Below are positions 36,201 through 47,438 of a stretch of DNA of 64,000 nt, in pieces. Every line of letters begins with the position of its first letter. The stretch's first letter is position 1. Position numbers and translations under genes: made by a program. Source of the stretch: Lumnitzera littorea (Eukaryota > Streptophyta > Magnoliopsida > Myrtales > Combretaceae). The notes beneath the pieces were generated by a model. That model was given only the letters and a program-made list of their open reading frames with translations, ran no database searches and had not been told where the DNA came from. The stretch spans positions 49,204,769 to 49,268,768 of the forward strand of contig JAMXBB010000002.1 of assembly GCA_024138015.1 (NCBI GenBank), read 5' to 3'.

Positions 36201-37620
36201 GTCAAGGCCGAGGACTATGTACTTCTCTTGGTCAGGAGACTCTTAGAGGTTAGAGAAGTTGAGAACTTACCTGTCAAAGTACAGCAACTACTTTAGGAAT
36301 TTGCTTACCTCTTCCTTGCTGAGATGCCAAAATGATTACCTCCCTTAAGAGGAATTGAGCATTGCATCAATCTTCAACCTGGAGCAGCCCTACCAAATTG
36401 ACCCACCTATAGACTCAATCTTGAGTAGGCATCCGAGCTGAAAAAGCAAGTTGATGAGTTGGTAGATCACAGATACGTTCGTGAGAGCATGAGCTCATGT
36501 GCCATCTCAGCCATGCTAATACCAAAGAAAGATGGATCATAGAGGATATGCATTGACAGCCATACCATTAATAAGATTATTATTAAGTACTGATACTCGA
36601 TCCCACGATTGGATGACATGCTCGATGAGTTGCATAGTGAACACATCTTTTCGAAGATAGATCTAAAGAGTGGCTATCATCAAATATGAATCAGACTAGA
36701 AGATGAATGGAAAACAACCTTTAAGACTCGGGATGGTCTATTTGAGTAGATGGTTATGCCGTTTGGTTTAACTAACATGCCGAATACATTCATGTAGTTT
36801 ATGAATCATGTGCTCAAAACATTGATAGGCAAATGCGTTATGGTTTATTTTGATGATATTCTGGTCTACAGCATTGACCTTCTTGTTCATGTCAAACATT
36901 TGAGATTGGTGTTTAACATACTCCGCGTCAAGAAATTATTCGACAACCTGAAGAAATGTACGTTCTATCAAAGCGAGGTTGTATTCCTTAGATATGTCGT
37001 TTCAGGGAGTGGAGTTCGAGTTGATGAGAAAAAGGTCAAAGCTATTAATAAGTGGCCTATATCGACTAGTGCTGTCGAGGTCAGGAGCTTCTATGGCCTA
37101 ACCTCGTTCTATCGAAGATTTATTCGAAACTTCAGCTCTATAACTGTGCCGTTGATTGAATTGACTAAGAAGAACGTTGAGTTTAAATGGATAGAAAAGG
37201 CTCAGAGAAGCTGTAAAGATGTGAAGTGTAAATTGAAGTCTGCTCCAGTACTTGCCTTACCAAATTTCGATAAGGTTTTTGAGGTTGAATGTGATGCGTC
37301 TAGTGTCGGCATTGGTGCTGTCCTTATGCAAGAGTGTCGACCCATTGCCTACTTCAACAAAAAACTTCTAGGTGCTTCCTTGAATTACTCAACCTACGAC
37401 AAGGAGTTCTATGCCCTTTTTCGTATACTTCAGAACTGGTAGCATTATCTATTGCTAAGAGAATTCATCATCTATTTGGATCATGAATCTCTCAAGCATC
37501 TTTGTAGGCAACAGAAGCTTTTTCAACGTCACTCCAAGTGGGTTGAGTTGTTAGAGGCCTTTTACTATATCATCAGGTATAAGAAGGGAAGAACCAATGT
37601 GGTGGCCGATGCACTTTCTT
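36201..37620 (+). pseudogene. Element B reverse transcriptase and RNase H
   Basis: RT motifs in order: VDELVDHRYVRES (about 36447), IPKKDGS (36520), IPRLDDMLDELH (36599), FSKIDLKSGYHQI (36650), VMPFGLTN (36753), catalytic YFDD (36846-36857), SFYGLTSFYRRFIRNFS (37088). RNase H: FEVECDASSVGIGAVLMQ (37279-37332), YDKEF, YLDHESLKHL, and the terminal RTNVVADALS (37590). An open run of 213 codons (36801-37442) and another of 161 codons (37452-37937) remain. Stops elsewhere are mostly TAG. Confidence 0.85.
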
Positions 37621-39276
37621 ACCGCCATACCCTCATTACAATGTTACATGCTAAAGTGCTTAGATTTGGCACTTTACCTAATCAATATGGGCATGACCCA
37701 TATTTTAGGCCTTTAGTAGCCAAGTGTAGTGATAAAGGAGCTGTGGACGAATTCTACTTGAGTGAGGGGTTCTTGATGAAAGGTAAGCAGATTTGCATGC
37801 CGAGTGATTCTACAAGGGAGTTACTGGTTCAAGAAACTCATGCAAGGGGTCTGGCTAGCCATTTTAGGGAACAGAGGATGATTAAAATATTAAAGGAGTA
37901 CTTATACTGGCTTAGGATGATGAGGGATGTGCACTGAATACTTGAGAGGTGCACGGTGTGTAAGTATGCAAAAGGGAGGAGAGAGCCTTATAGAGAATAT
38001 ACACCCCTATCGATTCCCGAGTAGTCGTAAATCGATCTAAGCATGGATTTCATGCTAGGCCTTCCCCATACGTCGACAAGACACTATTCAATCATGGTAG
38101 TAGTTTATTGGTTCAGCAAGATGAGCCACTTCATCCCCTACCATAGAACTAACGATGCTTTATTTATCGTTAACCTCTTTTTTGCAAGAAATTATGTGAT
38201 TGCATGGAATGCTAAGGAGTATTATGTCCAACCGTAATTCTAAATTCATGAGCTTCTTTTGGAAGACCTTATAGAGGAAACTCGGCACTAAGCTCATGTT
38301 CAGCACCCTCTTGCCATCCCTTGACAGACGGCCAAACTGAAGTAGTTAATAGAATCGTCGGTAATCTCCTGCTTGCCACTATTGGAAAGTACTTTCGTGA
38401 ATGGGATTTATGCCTACCTATCATTGAATTTGCCTACAATCGCTCCACTCATAGCTCCATTGGAACATCACCATTTGAGGTTGTTTATGGACTTAACCTC
38501 TTTTTTGCAAGAAATAGCTTCTTTTGGAAGACCTACAATCGCTCCACTCATAGCTCCATTAGAACATCACCATTTGAGGTTGTTTATGGACTTAACCTCT
38601 TTTTTGCAAGAAATAGCTTCTTTTGGAAGACCTTATAGAGGAAACTCGGCACTAAGCTCATGTTTAGCACCTCTTGCCATCCCTTGACAGATGGCCAAAC
38701 TGAAGTAGTTAATAGAATCGTCAGTAATCTCCTGCTTGCAACTATTGGAAAGAACTTTCGTGAATGGGATTTATGCCTACCTATCATTGAATTTGCCTAC
38801 AATCGCTCCACTCATAGCTTCATTGGAACATCACCATTTGAGGTTGTTTATGGACTTAACCTGAACTTAACCTTGGACTTAGTTGACAGTCTAGCTATAC
38901 AAGGGGAGAGTCAATCTAGCCTACAGTGTGCCAAGGAATTTTACAGGTTGCATCAAAGAATTGCCAAGCAACTAGCCAAAACTGTAGCCTAACAGAAGCA
39001 AGTGAAAAGTCGTAAAAGGAAACAAATCATTTATACCCCTAGGGATCTTGTCTGGATCTATCTTAGCAAAGAGTGCTTCCTTAGTAAGAGAATGAACAAA
39101 CTATCTCCTAAAGCAAATGGACCCTGTAGGATCCTGAGGCGCATTAACAATAATGTCTACGAGATTGAGTTACCCAAAGGTCTCGATGTGGCTACCACAT
39201 TCAATGTTGCCAACTTAACTCCATATGTGCTCAAAGATGATGAAGACCAAGATCTAAAGGCAAATCTTCAATAGCC
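37621..39276 (+). pseudogene. Element B integrase with internal duplications
   Basis: The zinc-binding region is at about 37830-37970, the catalytic core starts MDFMLGLPHTS at 38043, and TDGQTEVVNR with FAYNRSTH at 38324-38450 is the end of the core. The C-terminal domain at 39002-39274 is open and reads TFNVANLTPYVLKDDED before its stop. Between 38170 and 38862 the core is scrambled by duplications (see separate entry), and the segment holding the second catalytic Asp is damaged. The polyprotein ends 12 nt before the 3' LTR. Confidence 0.8.
38170..38862 (+). repeat. Mosaic duplication inside element B integrase
   Basis: A block at 38251-38499 is repeated at 38615-38862 (one 1-nt indel). Between them a 99-bp unit occurs as an in-frame tandem pair starting at 38434 and 38533 (CTACAATCGCTCC marks both). 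Each unit ends with a patch, TTAACCTCTTTTTTGCAAG, otherwise found once at 38170, joined to AGCTTCTTTTGG from 38251. Breaks fall at short shared words (TTAACCT). Confidence 0.85.
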
Positions 39277-39285
39277 TTGGGGAAT

Positions 39286-40188
39286 TAATGAATTGTCGAC
39301 CAATGGTCCCATTACTTGTACACGACTCTAAGGACTCCAATCCCTCACTCGGTGAATTCTCTCTTGGCAACCTACTGATGATGAGAAAGTTTATGCCGAA
39401 GGAATGTGGTTGAACTCCTTGAGCACCCCGAATTGTCATACGTTGATCTGTATACTCAGTAGTGATGATGCCAACCATTCTCTTGCCGAAGACCCTATGT
39501 CGAGTAATCCGACCAACCACTACCGAGAAGTTCTTGCTGAGTGACAAGAGACTCACTTAAACAGTCTAATAGTTTTCTCTCGACATGCCACCATCTCTTT
39601 CATCGTGGCCTCCTTTATTGCCATAATATTTTGACCCCTCTCACCTATTATGCTCAGAGAATATTCGTAGAAGACCAATGTTGCACTACCACATATCTAC
39701 CTTGTCTGACATTGTATTACTTTTCCATTTTTGGTCTTTTGTTATTTTTACCCTTTTTCATATGTACTAGGAATCCTCTTTTTGTATATATTTTTTTGTA
39801 ATTTCTTTATTTGTAATGCTGTCCGAAAGACTTACTATAAATGGTCATTTTCTCTTATAAGCCACAGATAACTTATATTTTAATACTGAATACTTTATTC
39901 TTGTAAAACAACCCTCTCTAAGTCTATACTTCATACACTCTTATCTAATCTTGCTGAGTAGCTTAGGATTAATAGCGGGTGGACCTTGACATCAACTTGT
40001 GCATCATATCAAGTAAGGTATTAAGTCGTATTGTGTTCATTGGTGAGTCACATCCTCTGAGCAGCTTTACGACTCTTGTTCGATTGTGGACCATTTCCCT
40101 CTAATTTTCTTCTATATCTCGAAGGACCCATTTCAATTCTAATGTGCTACAGTAAGTCCTAGTGATAACTAAGCTCCTAAGCACAGCA
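39286..40188 (+). repeat. Element B 3' LTR
   Basis: It begins TAATGAATTG (TG changed to TA) after the purine-rich CTTGGGGAA and ends GCACAGCA. It matches the 5' LTR with scattered, mostly transitional differences. TATAAATG lies near 39836. Confidence 0.8.
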
Positions 40189-40453
40189 CTACATTATTAA
40201 ATACAATTTCCCCTTTTATAGAATAACCCATGTGTTTTCTAAACTTCCCTTAGCTCCTATTTAGCTCCTTTAGCAAGAGTTAGCGATAAGCGACTCTAGT
40301 TTAACATTCATGCATCATATCGACAACTTAGATTAGGTCAAGTAGGATCAATTGGTGTGTCATATCCAATTGATAGCTACTCGAATTTGCTAAGGTCCTT
40401 TTGTTTTCTTTGCTTCCAATTTGTTGTGGTGTTTCTCCGTATGTACGACCTCA
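40189..40453 (+). repeat. Solo LTR 'C', right part
   Basis: It ends in CA at 40453. It is alignable with the 3' portion of element B's LTR (39990-40100): both have 'catcatatc', a 'tcaagta' phrase, and 'ttggtg.gtcacatcc' or a similar string. C is therefore from a family related to B. The boundary rests on the 5-bp duplication and on ORF4 frame continuity. Confidence 0.6.
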
Positions 40454-40458
40454 TAGAT

Positions 40459-41270
40459 GTATCAATAAATTACTGTCAAAATATAGATAGTACATTAGTA
40501 AATTGGCAAAAAAGAATTTTTGGGAACCACTTCATGCTCTATAATTCCATGTATTAAAAATTATGGACAAATGTTTCCCCTTATATATTCAAAAATAGAA
40601 ACAATGAAGTTGAATTTTGTATCTATAAATTTGACATAAGACTAGAAAATTTTCTTAGTATTTTTGTAGGTAGATATTGTTTTACTAAACAAACATTATT
40701 AGATTATGGTTTAATAAACACAGTTAAAGGTACACCAGATCAATTCTAGCACTTAGAATTTGACTCCATAATTAAAGAAGTAGCAAAAACAATTACATCA
40801 TATTATGATTATTCAAAAAGAGGAAGAGCACTTCAGATAAAAATGACATTCCATTCAATTCCTCTAGAATGGTTTGAATATGATATAAGACCAATACATC
40901 ATTCCATTTATGTATATGTTGAATATGGTCCAGGATTTGAGAAAAATAAAAATCAAGTAAAGAGATTATTTTTATAGAAAAACTTTAATGGAACAAATTA
41001 GAAATTGGACAAGTTATTAATTAACCCATATTCTAGATCAATCATAGGACTATTTTTTAATCTTTCAAAACAAGATTTACAGTATCTTCTCACCATATGG
41101 GAATAACTAGAAACCAAAACCTTGGCGTCATAGAAGATACTAGAGTTATCTCATACAAGAAGAACGAAACTCAAACTTCATAATGAAAGGATGACTCGAA
41201 CTTTATAATGGAAGGATGAAGCCAATTCAGAAAAAGTAGAGAATCTCTCAAGACCAATTTTGTAGATGAA
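40459..41270 (+). pseudogene. Pararetrovirus ORF4 relic, C-terminal part
   Basis: Reading resumes at GTA 40459 immediately after the second target-site copy, in the frame left at 17804. A long, nearly open stretch to about 41106 contains NWQKRIFGNHF (40501 on) and SIPLEWFEYDIRP (about 40857), interrupted mainly by TAG codons. This region corresponds to the less conserved C-terminal half of a transactivator-like protein. The true stop is uncertain: an in-frame TAA at 41104 may be original, or the frame may continue to about 41270. No known domain is recognised beyond the position after RNase H. Confidence 0.5.
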
Positions 41271-41447
41271 GCAACTTTAGGAAAATTATTGTCCTTTTCA
41301 CTATAAACCATTGTCCTTTTTCATTATAGAAAAAAAAAAAAAGCAAATTCTTTTGTCTTTTTAAATTATTGTACTTTTTAGAAATCTTTACATTTTTTCC
41401 CTTAAAAAAGAATCTAATGTAAGTGTGTGCTTGGTCCATCAGTATTT

Positions 41448-41455
41448 TATATAAA
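41448..41455 (+). promoter_or_regulatory. TATA box of the pararetrovirus transcript promoter
   Basis: TATATAAA lies downstream of ORF4, at the position of the 35S-type promoter in caulimovirids. The following 300 bases have few coding features and are pyrimidine-rich, with a CATTCACATCTCC segment, as expected of a leader/terminator region. Activity is not implied. Confidence 0.45.
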
Positions 41456-42309
41456 CCTTAGATGAAAAACTAGAAACCACCATGAAAATATCATCAGAGG
41501 AAAACATAAGTCCTAAAACTCTTTAAACACTCTTATCTTGTAGACATTCACATCTCCTATCTACTACCACATTTAGTTAAATATTAACTCCATTTTGTAA
41601 GCATATCTTCTGCTAGCAATAATGTAATTCCTCTGTTCTATAAGATCATTACTCTCAATTTCTACTCTCTTTATTGTTAATTTTAGGTTTTAGCGAAATG
41701 AAATTAAGTTATTCTCTTATTATTGTCTTATGCTTTCCTTACTTGATTACTAGTCTAGTTATAATCTTTGTTCTATAGTAGTCTAGTCATTATCTTTGTT
41801 CTATTTTATGTACCTATCTCTTATTTTGCTTAGTATATGGATCCTTAGCCATTTATACTTGGACGATAGTTGAAGTGGAAATGGATCATGTGGCTTTGTC
41901 TAAAGTAAATCACATAAATTTTCATTAAGTGGAATCAATGACTTAAACTACCTAAAATAGGGTATCAATGAGCAAAATTAAATTTAATATTATTGATTTT
42001 GAATCCAGTTCAACTAATTAAGCTTTGAGACTTGAGCTTAATTATATCTTGAGCTCGGATGTACAGTCGACTCAATTGAACTTGTCTAGGGTTTATGAAT
42101 TAAATTATATTTTCTTTTTGTAAATTTACATTAAAGTTAGAGTTTAACTCCAATAAAAGTTAATATGCTATTAAACTTATAAGCTCAGCTTTTATTATGC
42201 TAATAAGCTACTTGAATTGTTTGAGTTTAAACTTAATTTAGCCCATATTGAAATTGAATTCGAGTAAGTAATGTATCAAAGGCTACTTGTGTGTAAGTAA
42301 GCTTTTTCA
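41456..42309. other. Viral leader-like tail then unassigned AT-rich DNA
   Basis: The first part (to about 41700) is probably the terminal region of the pararetrovirus after its TATA box. A duplicated phrase 'ctagt(c/t)..tatctttgttcta' occurs at 41755-41800. The rest has no ORF or motif that can be assigned. Confidence 0.3.
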
Positions 42310-44515
42310 TTGATACTTTTTTTAGGGTAAATTACGGATATTTCATTTTGTAAAATATAGCAAAGTACAATTATCATAGTCTAAAAGACAAACCTTTAAA
42401 ATCTATTCACGAGGAGTCTTATGTACACAAACTATCTCTTGAAACCTTAAATCTAAATTTTCACTATAGATACTTGATAGTCCCTTACAAAACCAAAACC
42501 CAAAAGATCATTTGCTATTAAAGGACCTAAAGGATGGAGCTTCATGATAGATTTCAATAATGTGCTACTGCCACTGTGATTCTTGGCGTACCAATTAGTC
42601 TACAACCATATTAATTTCTTAAGGTATTTCTCGGATCTTCCATTGCCATAGCTCCAAGGTTTTTTCTTTGCACAAATTAATAATACGATTATATTTGGCT
42701 TTAGGCTTATGCCATTGCATTATGAGAATCTATTTCTACTTCCACATTTTAAAAACCCTTTTGCACACTATAATGAACTCTCTAATATATTGCCTACAAT
42801 TTGGTCGCAACAATATCCAAAATCCATAGTTTATGCAAAAACCCCATTATCTATTTGCCCTCATGGTTACTAATTGCACCCTTTACTACTGCTTGATTTG
42901 TTAGATAATTTACAATTGCATCCATGTTTAGCTTTACCCAATTTTACATTAAGGTGGTCCAAGATAAATTCTTTGTTTCAATTTTATACACTTTATGTTC
43001 CCTCCTAAAAGAAGCCCAGTTTTCTTGTAGAATTTAGATCATTGTCTATAGGCTGTAGTTGGAAAAGAGCTTGATTTTTTGACAAACCACACTAACTAGA
43101 GCATGATTCCAAACATATAAGCTTTAGGAGGCCTTGGTAGTGTAGTTTGACTTCTCGATATATGTGTATTCACTTTTATCTATTTATAAAAATCACCATT
43201 GATCCCAAAAGCTTGAATATCCTTTTCTTACCAAGCTCCTATAATCTGTCTTAATGTAACTACAATTATTAAAAAAATGCACATTATCCTCTTGCTTGTC
43301 TCTACATTTAGGGCAACATAGATTTTCTCTGACATTCCTTTCCCTCAAGTAGGCAGTGAATTATTCAAGATCCTCCATATCAACAACTTTACCTTAGAAG
43401 GTAAAATGGACTTCCATAGCTATGTCCAATTTACTTCCCTTAATTTTGACTTAGGTTCTAATTATGAGTAAATACCACTTAACTTAGGCTCTTTCCTTAT
43501 ATTTACTTTAATATAAGCTTCGTCTCTCTTGTCATTCAAAATAATTGGATCCACTTTTTCTAATAGCAATTGTGACAGAGGGAATCCCAAGTTATCCCCA
43601 TCCCAAGTACGAGGACTACTCCAGCACTCAACCACTTTAAAATCTTAAGCTTGGCTATGAATAGATCCTTGTAAAATCTGAAGTGTTGTAAAATCCCCTG
43701 CCCATTTATCCCACCAAAACAAAGTGGATTTCCTATCTACTATAGTGATGATTCCATTTTGACTACACCCCTCATTACTAGCATGAAGCTCCTTAACAAA
43801 GTATGAAGCTCTAGTTATTTTAGGCACATTTTCTATAGCTTTTAATTTCCTATGCTTTGCTTTAATTAACTAAGCTTATGTAATATTTTTAACTTCGAGT
43901 TCCCAAAATCTTTTAATAGCATAAGTTGTATTCCTTTGATGCAAATCCATAAGTCTTAAGCTTCCCTTCTCTTTTGGCTGCATAATTTTTTCCCAAGCAA
44001 GCCTGTGTGTTCTCCTTGTGTCACTTGCTCCATTCTAGAAAAAATCTCTTATAATCTTAATTAGTTTTTTAATTATTTTGGTTGGAATTTTTAAAACCTG
44101 CATATAATAAGTTGGAAGGGATTCTAAGACTGATTTTATCAGTATCATCCTCCCACACATACTAAGTTACCTTAATTTTCACCTACAGAGTTTATGCAAA
44201 TCTCTCTCTATTAATATGTTAAGTTGCTCAAAAGTAGGCTTTCCTTCTTCATGCAATGGAAAACCTAAATATTTCCCAAATGAAGTTACTTTACGGATTT
44301 TATAATATGCTTGTAACTTCATATTTTATCCCTTTATTTGTATTTCTTGAAAAATATACATTGACTTTTGCATATTAATTTTTAGACTAGATAATTTTGA
44401 GAAAGTATCTAAGACCTCCTTAACAACTTGGGCATTTTCCTTATCTACCTTAGCAAACAGTACAATGTCATCTACAAAAAGCATATGCCTTTTTCATTGG
44501 TATTGCTAACCAAGA
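42310..44515 (-). mobile_element. 5'-truncated LINE (L1-type) fragment
   Basis: On the minus strand, reading from 44515 downward: the RT motif HMLFVDDIVLFAK (about 44490-44450), NMQKSMY, then the thumb region, W-W-D-K-W-A-G-D-F (about 43720), a zinc-binding segment of the kind found after plant L1 RTs (cysteine-rich, about 43320-43270), and a decayed RNase H-like region (VDAI..., EIDSHNAMA) at about 42950-42700. This order is that of the C-terminal half of a plant L1 ORF2. The 5' half is missing, as usual for LINEs. Stops and frameshifts are numerous. A short T-run at 42319 could be the reversed A-tail. Ends are approximate. Confidence 0.75.
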
Positions 44516-46139
44516 GTTATGCGTATGTTCTATTTGTAGAAGTATTATTATGAACGAGTATCTAAACTTATCCCCATAAAGTATAAATATAGCAATTCTT
44601 CACTCGACATAACATTATTAATATATGGTTGTACAAATAAATCACATCAAAATTTCACATAGCATAATAATTTGATTACAAGATTAACTAATTTAATAGT
44701 AAAGTAGTTTTATTATTTGTGAGTTTTGCTTAACTTTATGTATAAATCACTAGGGTAGTGCTTCTCAATCAAGTGTAACACTATTAAAATACAATTGTAA
44801 AGGTAAGATATAATAGAAATTCACACAATATGATTAATTTAATATGCAATTAAATAATGCCATAGTAAAATAGCAGATTAATTGAGTGTTTTAATCTTTG
44901 TAAATCATTAGAGTGGTAATGTGTGACTTGATGTAAAACTATGAAAATATCGCTATGAAGTGAAAATATCTAATTTTTTTTCTCTTCTCGATTAAAAAAA
45001 ATGGGCAAAAGGAATAAGAAACACAAAAAATTAAAAAAATTAACAAAAGACAAAAAAATATGGAAAAAGAGAAAAAAAAAATTTCAAATGAAGAAGAAAT
45101 AAATTAAAAAAACCCAATGAAAATAAAAAATCACAAAAGTTGTCATGAAATGGTCCATTGGCTCATTCCGGTGTGAAAATAATTTCTTAAGGTCTAAAGA
45201 GCTTTTGAAAGCAAAATAATGTATGCGATTTGAATTAATTGGAATTTTAAACAAAAATGGTCTTTTTTCAAAAAAAAACAAAAAGTTTTTTCAAACGAGT
45301 TCAGCATACTTTTTTTGAAATATTTTGAAGATATACACTTTAAGGTGACCGTGACCTCCAACCATGTTTAAATTGGGCTTGAAATGCTCGTTTTGTGGCA
45401 TTTAAAGTTTAGAGTAAAAATCGGACTGGATAGAAACTAGGTTCGTAATTCAATCAAACTAGATAATTTTTGAAAAATTATTTGTACACGTCTATTAAAC
45501 CTTACAACAGTTTGAAGAGAGAAGTACAATTTTTTTTTTTTTTGGTTAGTCAGGTAGTTAGTCGAGTATTTTAAGGGAGAATTAAGGTGTTTCGAAAGTT
45601 AGGAAAGAAAAAAGAAAAAGAAGAAAAAGGAAGAAAGGAAGGATGCAAAATGTGGTAGCTCCACATGGCACCATGTACCATGCTGTTGACCATTGATCGG
45701 AGGTCATCTTCTTCCCTTTTCCTAGATTTTGAATGCATAGGAAAGGGAAAGTAAATCCAACTTTGCATCATTGATTTTTTTAACTCAATGTTTACCAAAT
45801 TTTTCATCAAATTCGATCAAACAAAATATAGCAATTAATCAGAAACATGGTGTACAAGCAATATGGGTCAAATTTATAGAAATAATCAAAGAAATTGCTT
45901 ATAAAAATAATTTCAAAATCAGCCAAAAATAAAAATGTGTTGAATCGACCCAAATCTTCTAGAGTTTGACAATGCTTAATCTTGCTTGATAATCAAGAAC
46001 AAATCACACATTTTAGGTACGTAGGGCTTCTGAAACACGATTTTATCCTTAAATTTTTTCAGTTTTCACAAAAATGGTGTTAATTTCGGTCATAAACATC
46101 TTTTAAACAAAAAATATTTGTATTCATCAAGATTTGATT
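44516..46139. other. AT-rich intergenic DNA without recognisable gene
   Basis: It contains A-rich runs (44990-45120) and a T12-14 tract at 45530-45543, but nothing assignable. Open frames here are short and compositionally random. Confidence 0.4.
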
Positions 46140-47438
46140 TTTATTGTATGTAGGTATTTCCTTACGTGCAATTAATGCCATGGCACTATAAAAATGGATC
46201 CTACGAACTCATTCTCGTAAGCTTTTCCATTTAGCAAGATTTCCAAGTGAAGAAATTCACACACTCTTCCTCTATACATACAAACCTATAACACCTTACT
46301 CACTCTCTTTAATTTCTTTTACTCTAGAGCAAATTGAAACGAACCAAACACACTAAATACTTCCACAAATTCTGTAAAGCATAGTCCGTTATTTGATTTT
46401 GACCAATAACATCGAAGTCTCTCTAATTTGGTCAAAGTGTGAAGATAGAATTTATTCTTATATTTACATAGATTCAATCAAAATTTTATAATCTAGGTCT
46501 TGATTCTCTAGAAATTGATTGAGAACTTTCAAAGAGCACATCCTAAGGAGCCCAGCCAATAAGTTTTCTTTTTCTCTTTTATTTTATCATATTTTGTTAT
46601 TTTGAAAATTAAAAAAAAAAAGAAAAAATTACAAAAAGAATATTTTCACTAATTTTCGCATATTTTTGTTTGCTTAACTAGTTAGTAGTTTACGGTTTAT
46701 TATCCTTATTTCATGTTTCAAACCATTTCTTTGATAACGATGGATTTTTTTATTTTTAAACTTTTCATAAATAAATACATATTTTCTTCTAAAAAGTGAA
46801 TTTTCCAGTAGAATGAATTTTTTTGTTAAAACCATTTTTTTACAAAAATTTACTTGTTATAAAAAAGTTTTTTTCTTCATGCTTAGAAAAATGGTTCTTA
46901 AAATAAAAATTATTAACTATCCTTTTTTTCTTAAAATTAGGTTTTTGCAAAGTTTTTTCAAAAACAAGAACAAAAGTATTTTGCCTAAAAGAATGGTAAA
47001 TTGGTAAACAATGTAAAGTTAATTTTTTTTTTAAATAAAAGAAACTGCACACTAAGTTTTTCAAAAATAATGAGAACTAGTAGACCTAATCATAGTGAGC
47101 AAATACATAGGCATTTTGAGTGGACTTAATTTTTTTCCCATGGCAAAAAGAAAACCCTTTTCCCTTTTTATAGGAAAAAACCTTATATCCCCCCCCCCCT
47201 TTTTTTTTTTTTTTGAAGAAAAAGCCCTTTTCAGAGTTCCCTTTTAAAGAAAAAGAAAATTGAAGTTCTTTTACTTTATTTTTAGAAATTTCCTTATGGA
47301 TACCAAAAAAACTTTAATAAGGTAGCCTTTGAATTCATAATCTCTAATTTTCATTTTTCTAAAAGCCTTTTTCTAGAAAAACCACATATTAGACCATAAT
47401 TTTATACTTTTTACAACTTTTATTAGGTGTCGACTCCA
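46140..47438 (+). repeat. LTR relic with tRNA-Arg-type primer site (Tat/Ogre-like)
   Basis: A TATAAAAA near 46189 is followed by a pyrimidine-rich leader, then a long T- and A-rich region with a homopolymer C then T tract (about 47191-47214), ending ATTAGG before TGTCGACTCCA (47428-47438). That site matches TGGCGACTCCA, the complement of a tRNA-Arg(ACG) 3' end, at 10 of 11 positions. tRNA-Arg priming is typical of Tat/Ogre elements. The left boundary and element type are inferred; no internal protein follows. Confidence 0.4.

Larger units (their letters stand above)
18336..40188 (+). mobile_element. Ty3/gypsy chromovirus-type element B (interrupted by element A)
   Basis: A complete LTR retrotransposon with two LTRs of about 900 bp, a tRNA-Met-type primer site, gag, protease, RT, RNase H, integrase, and a purine-rich tract before the 3' LTR. 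Without the nested element A (20215-35250) it is about 6.8 kb. Target duplication: CTATA/CTACA. The protein style (YLEWE-type gag, protease DGGS, integrase with 'TFNVANLTPY' tail, no chromodomain after the integrase) points to the CRM/Reina/Galadriel side of plant chromoviruses; the exact lineage was not resolved. Many stops make it defective. Confidence 0.8.
10390..41700 (+). mobile_element. Endogenous pararetrovirus (Caulimoviridae relic), split by nested retrotransposons
   Basis: Viral sequence occupies about 10390-17804 and 40459-about 41700, roughly 8.7 kb in all, close to a whole caulimovirid genome. The domains are in viral order: coiled-coil ORF1, movement protein, coat protein with basic region and zinc knuckle, aspartic protease, RT, RNase H, then a viroplasmin/transactivator-like ORF. 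There is no integrase and no LTR, which separates it from a Ty3/gypsy element. Four ORFs with a fused MP-CP and a separate transactivator resemble the solendovirus/cavemovirus plan rather than badnavirus or petuvirus; this placement is inference. All ORFs carry many stops and some frameshifts, so it is a dead copy. A solo LTR splits ORF4, and everything between 17805 and 40453 is later insertion. Outer boundaries are approximate. Confidence 0.8.

Noticed and set aside
45571..45810. 79-codon minus-strand frame
   Set aside because: Low-complexity Lys/Phe composition, no motif, no splice or promoter context.
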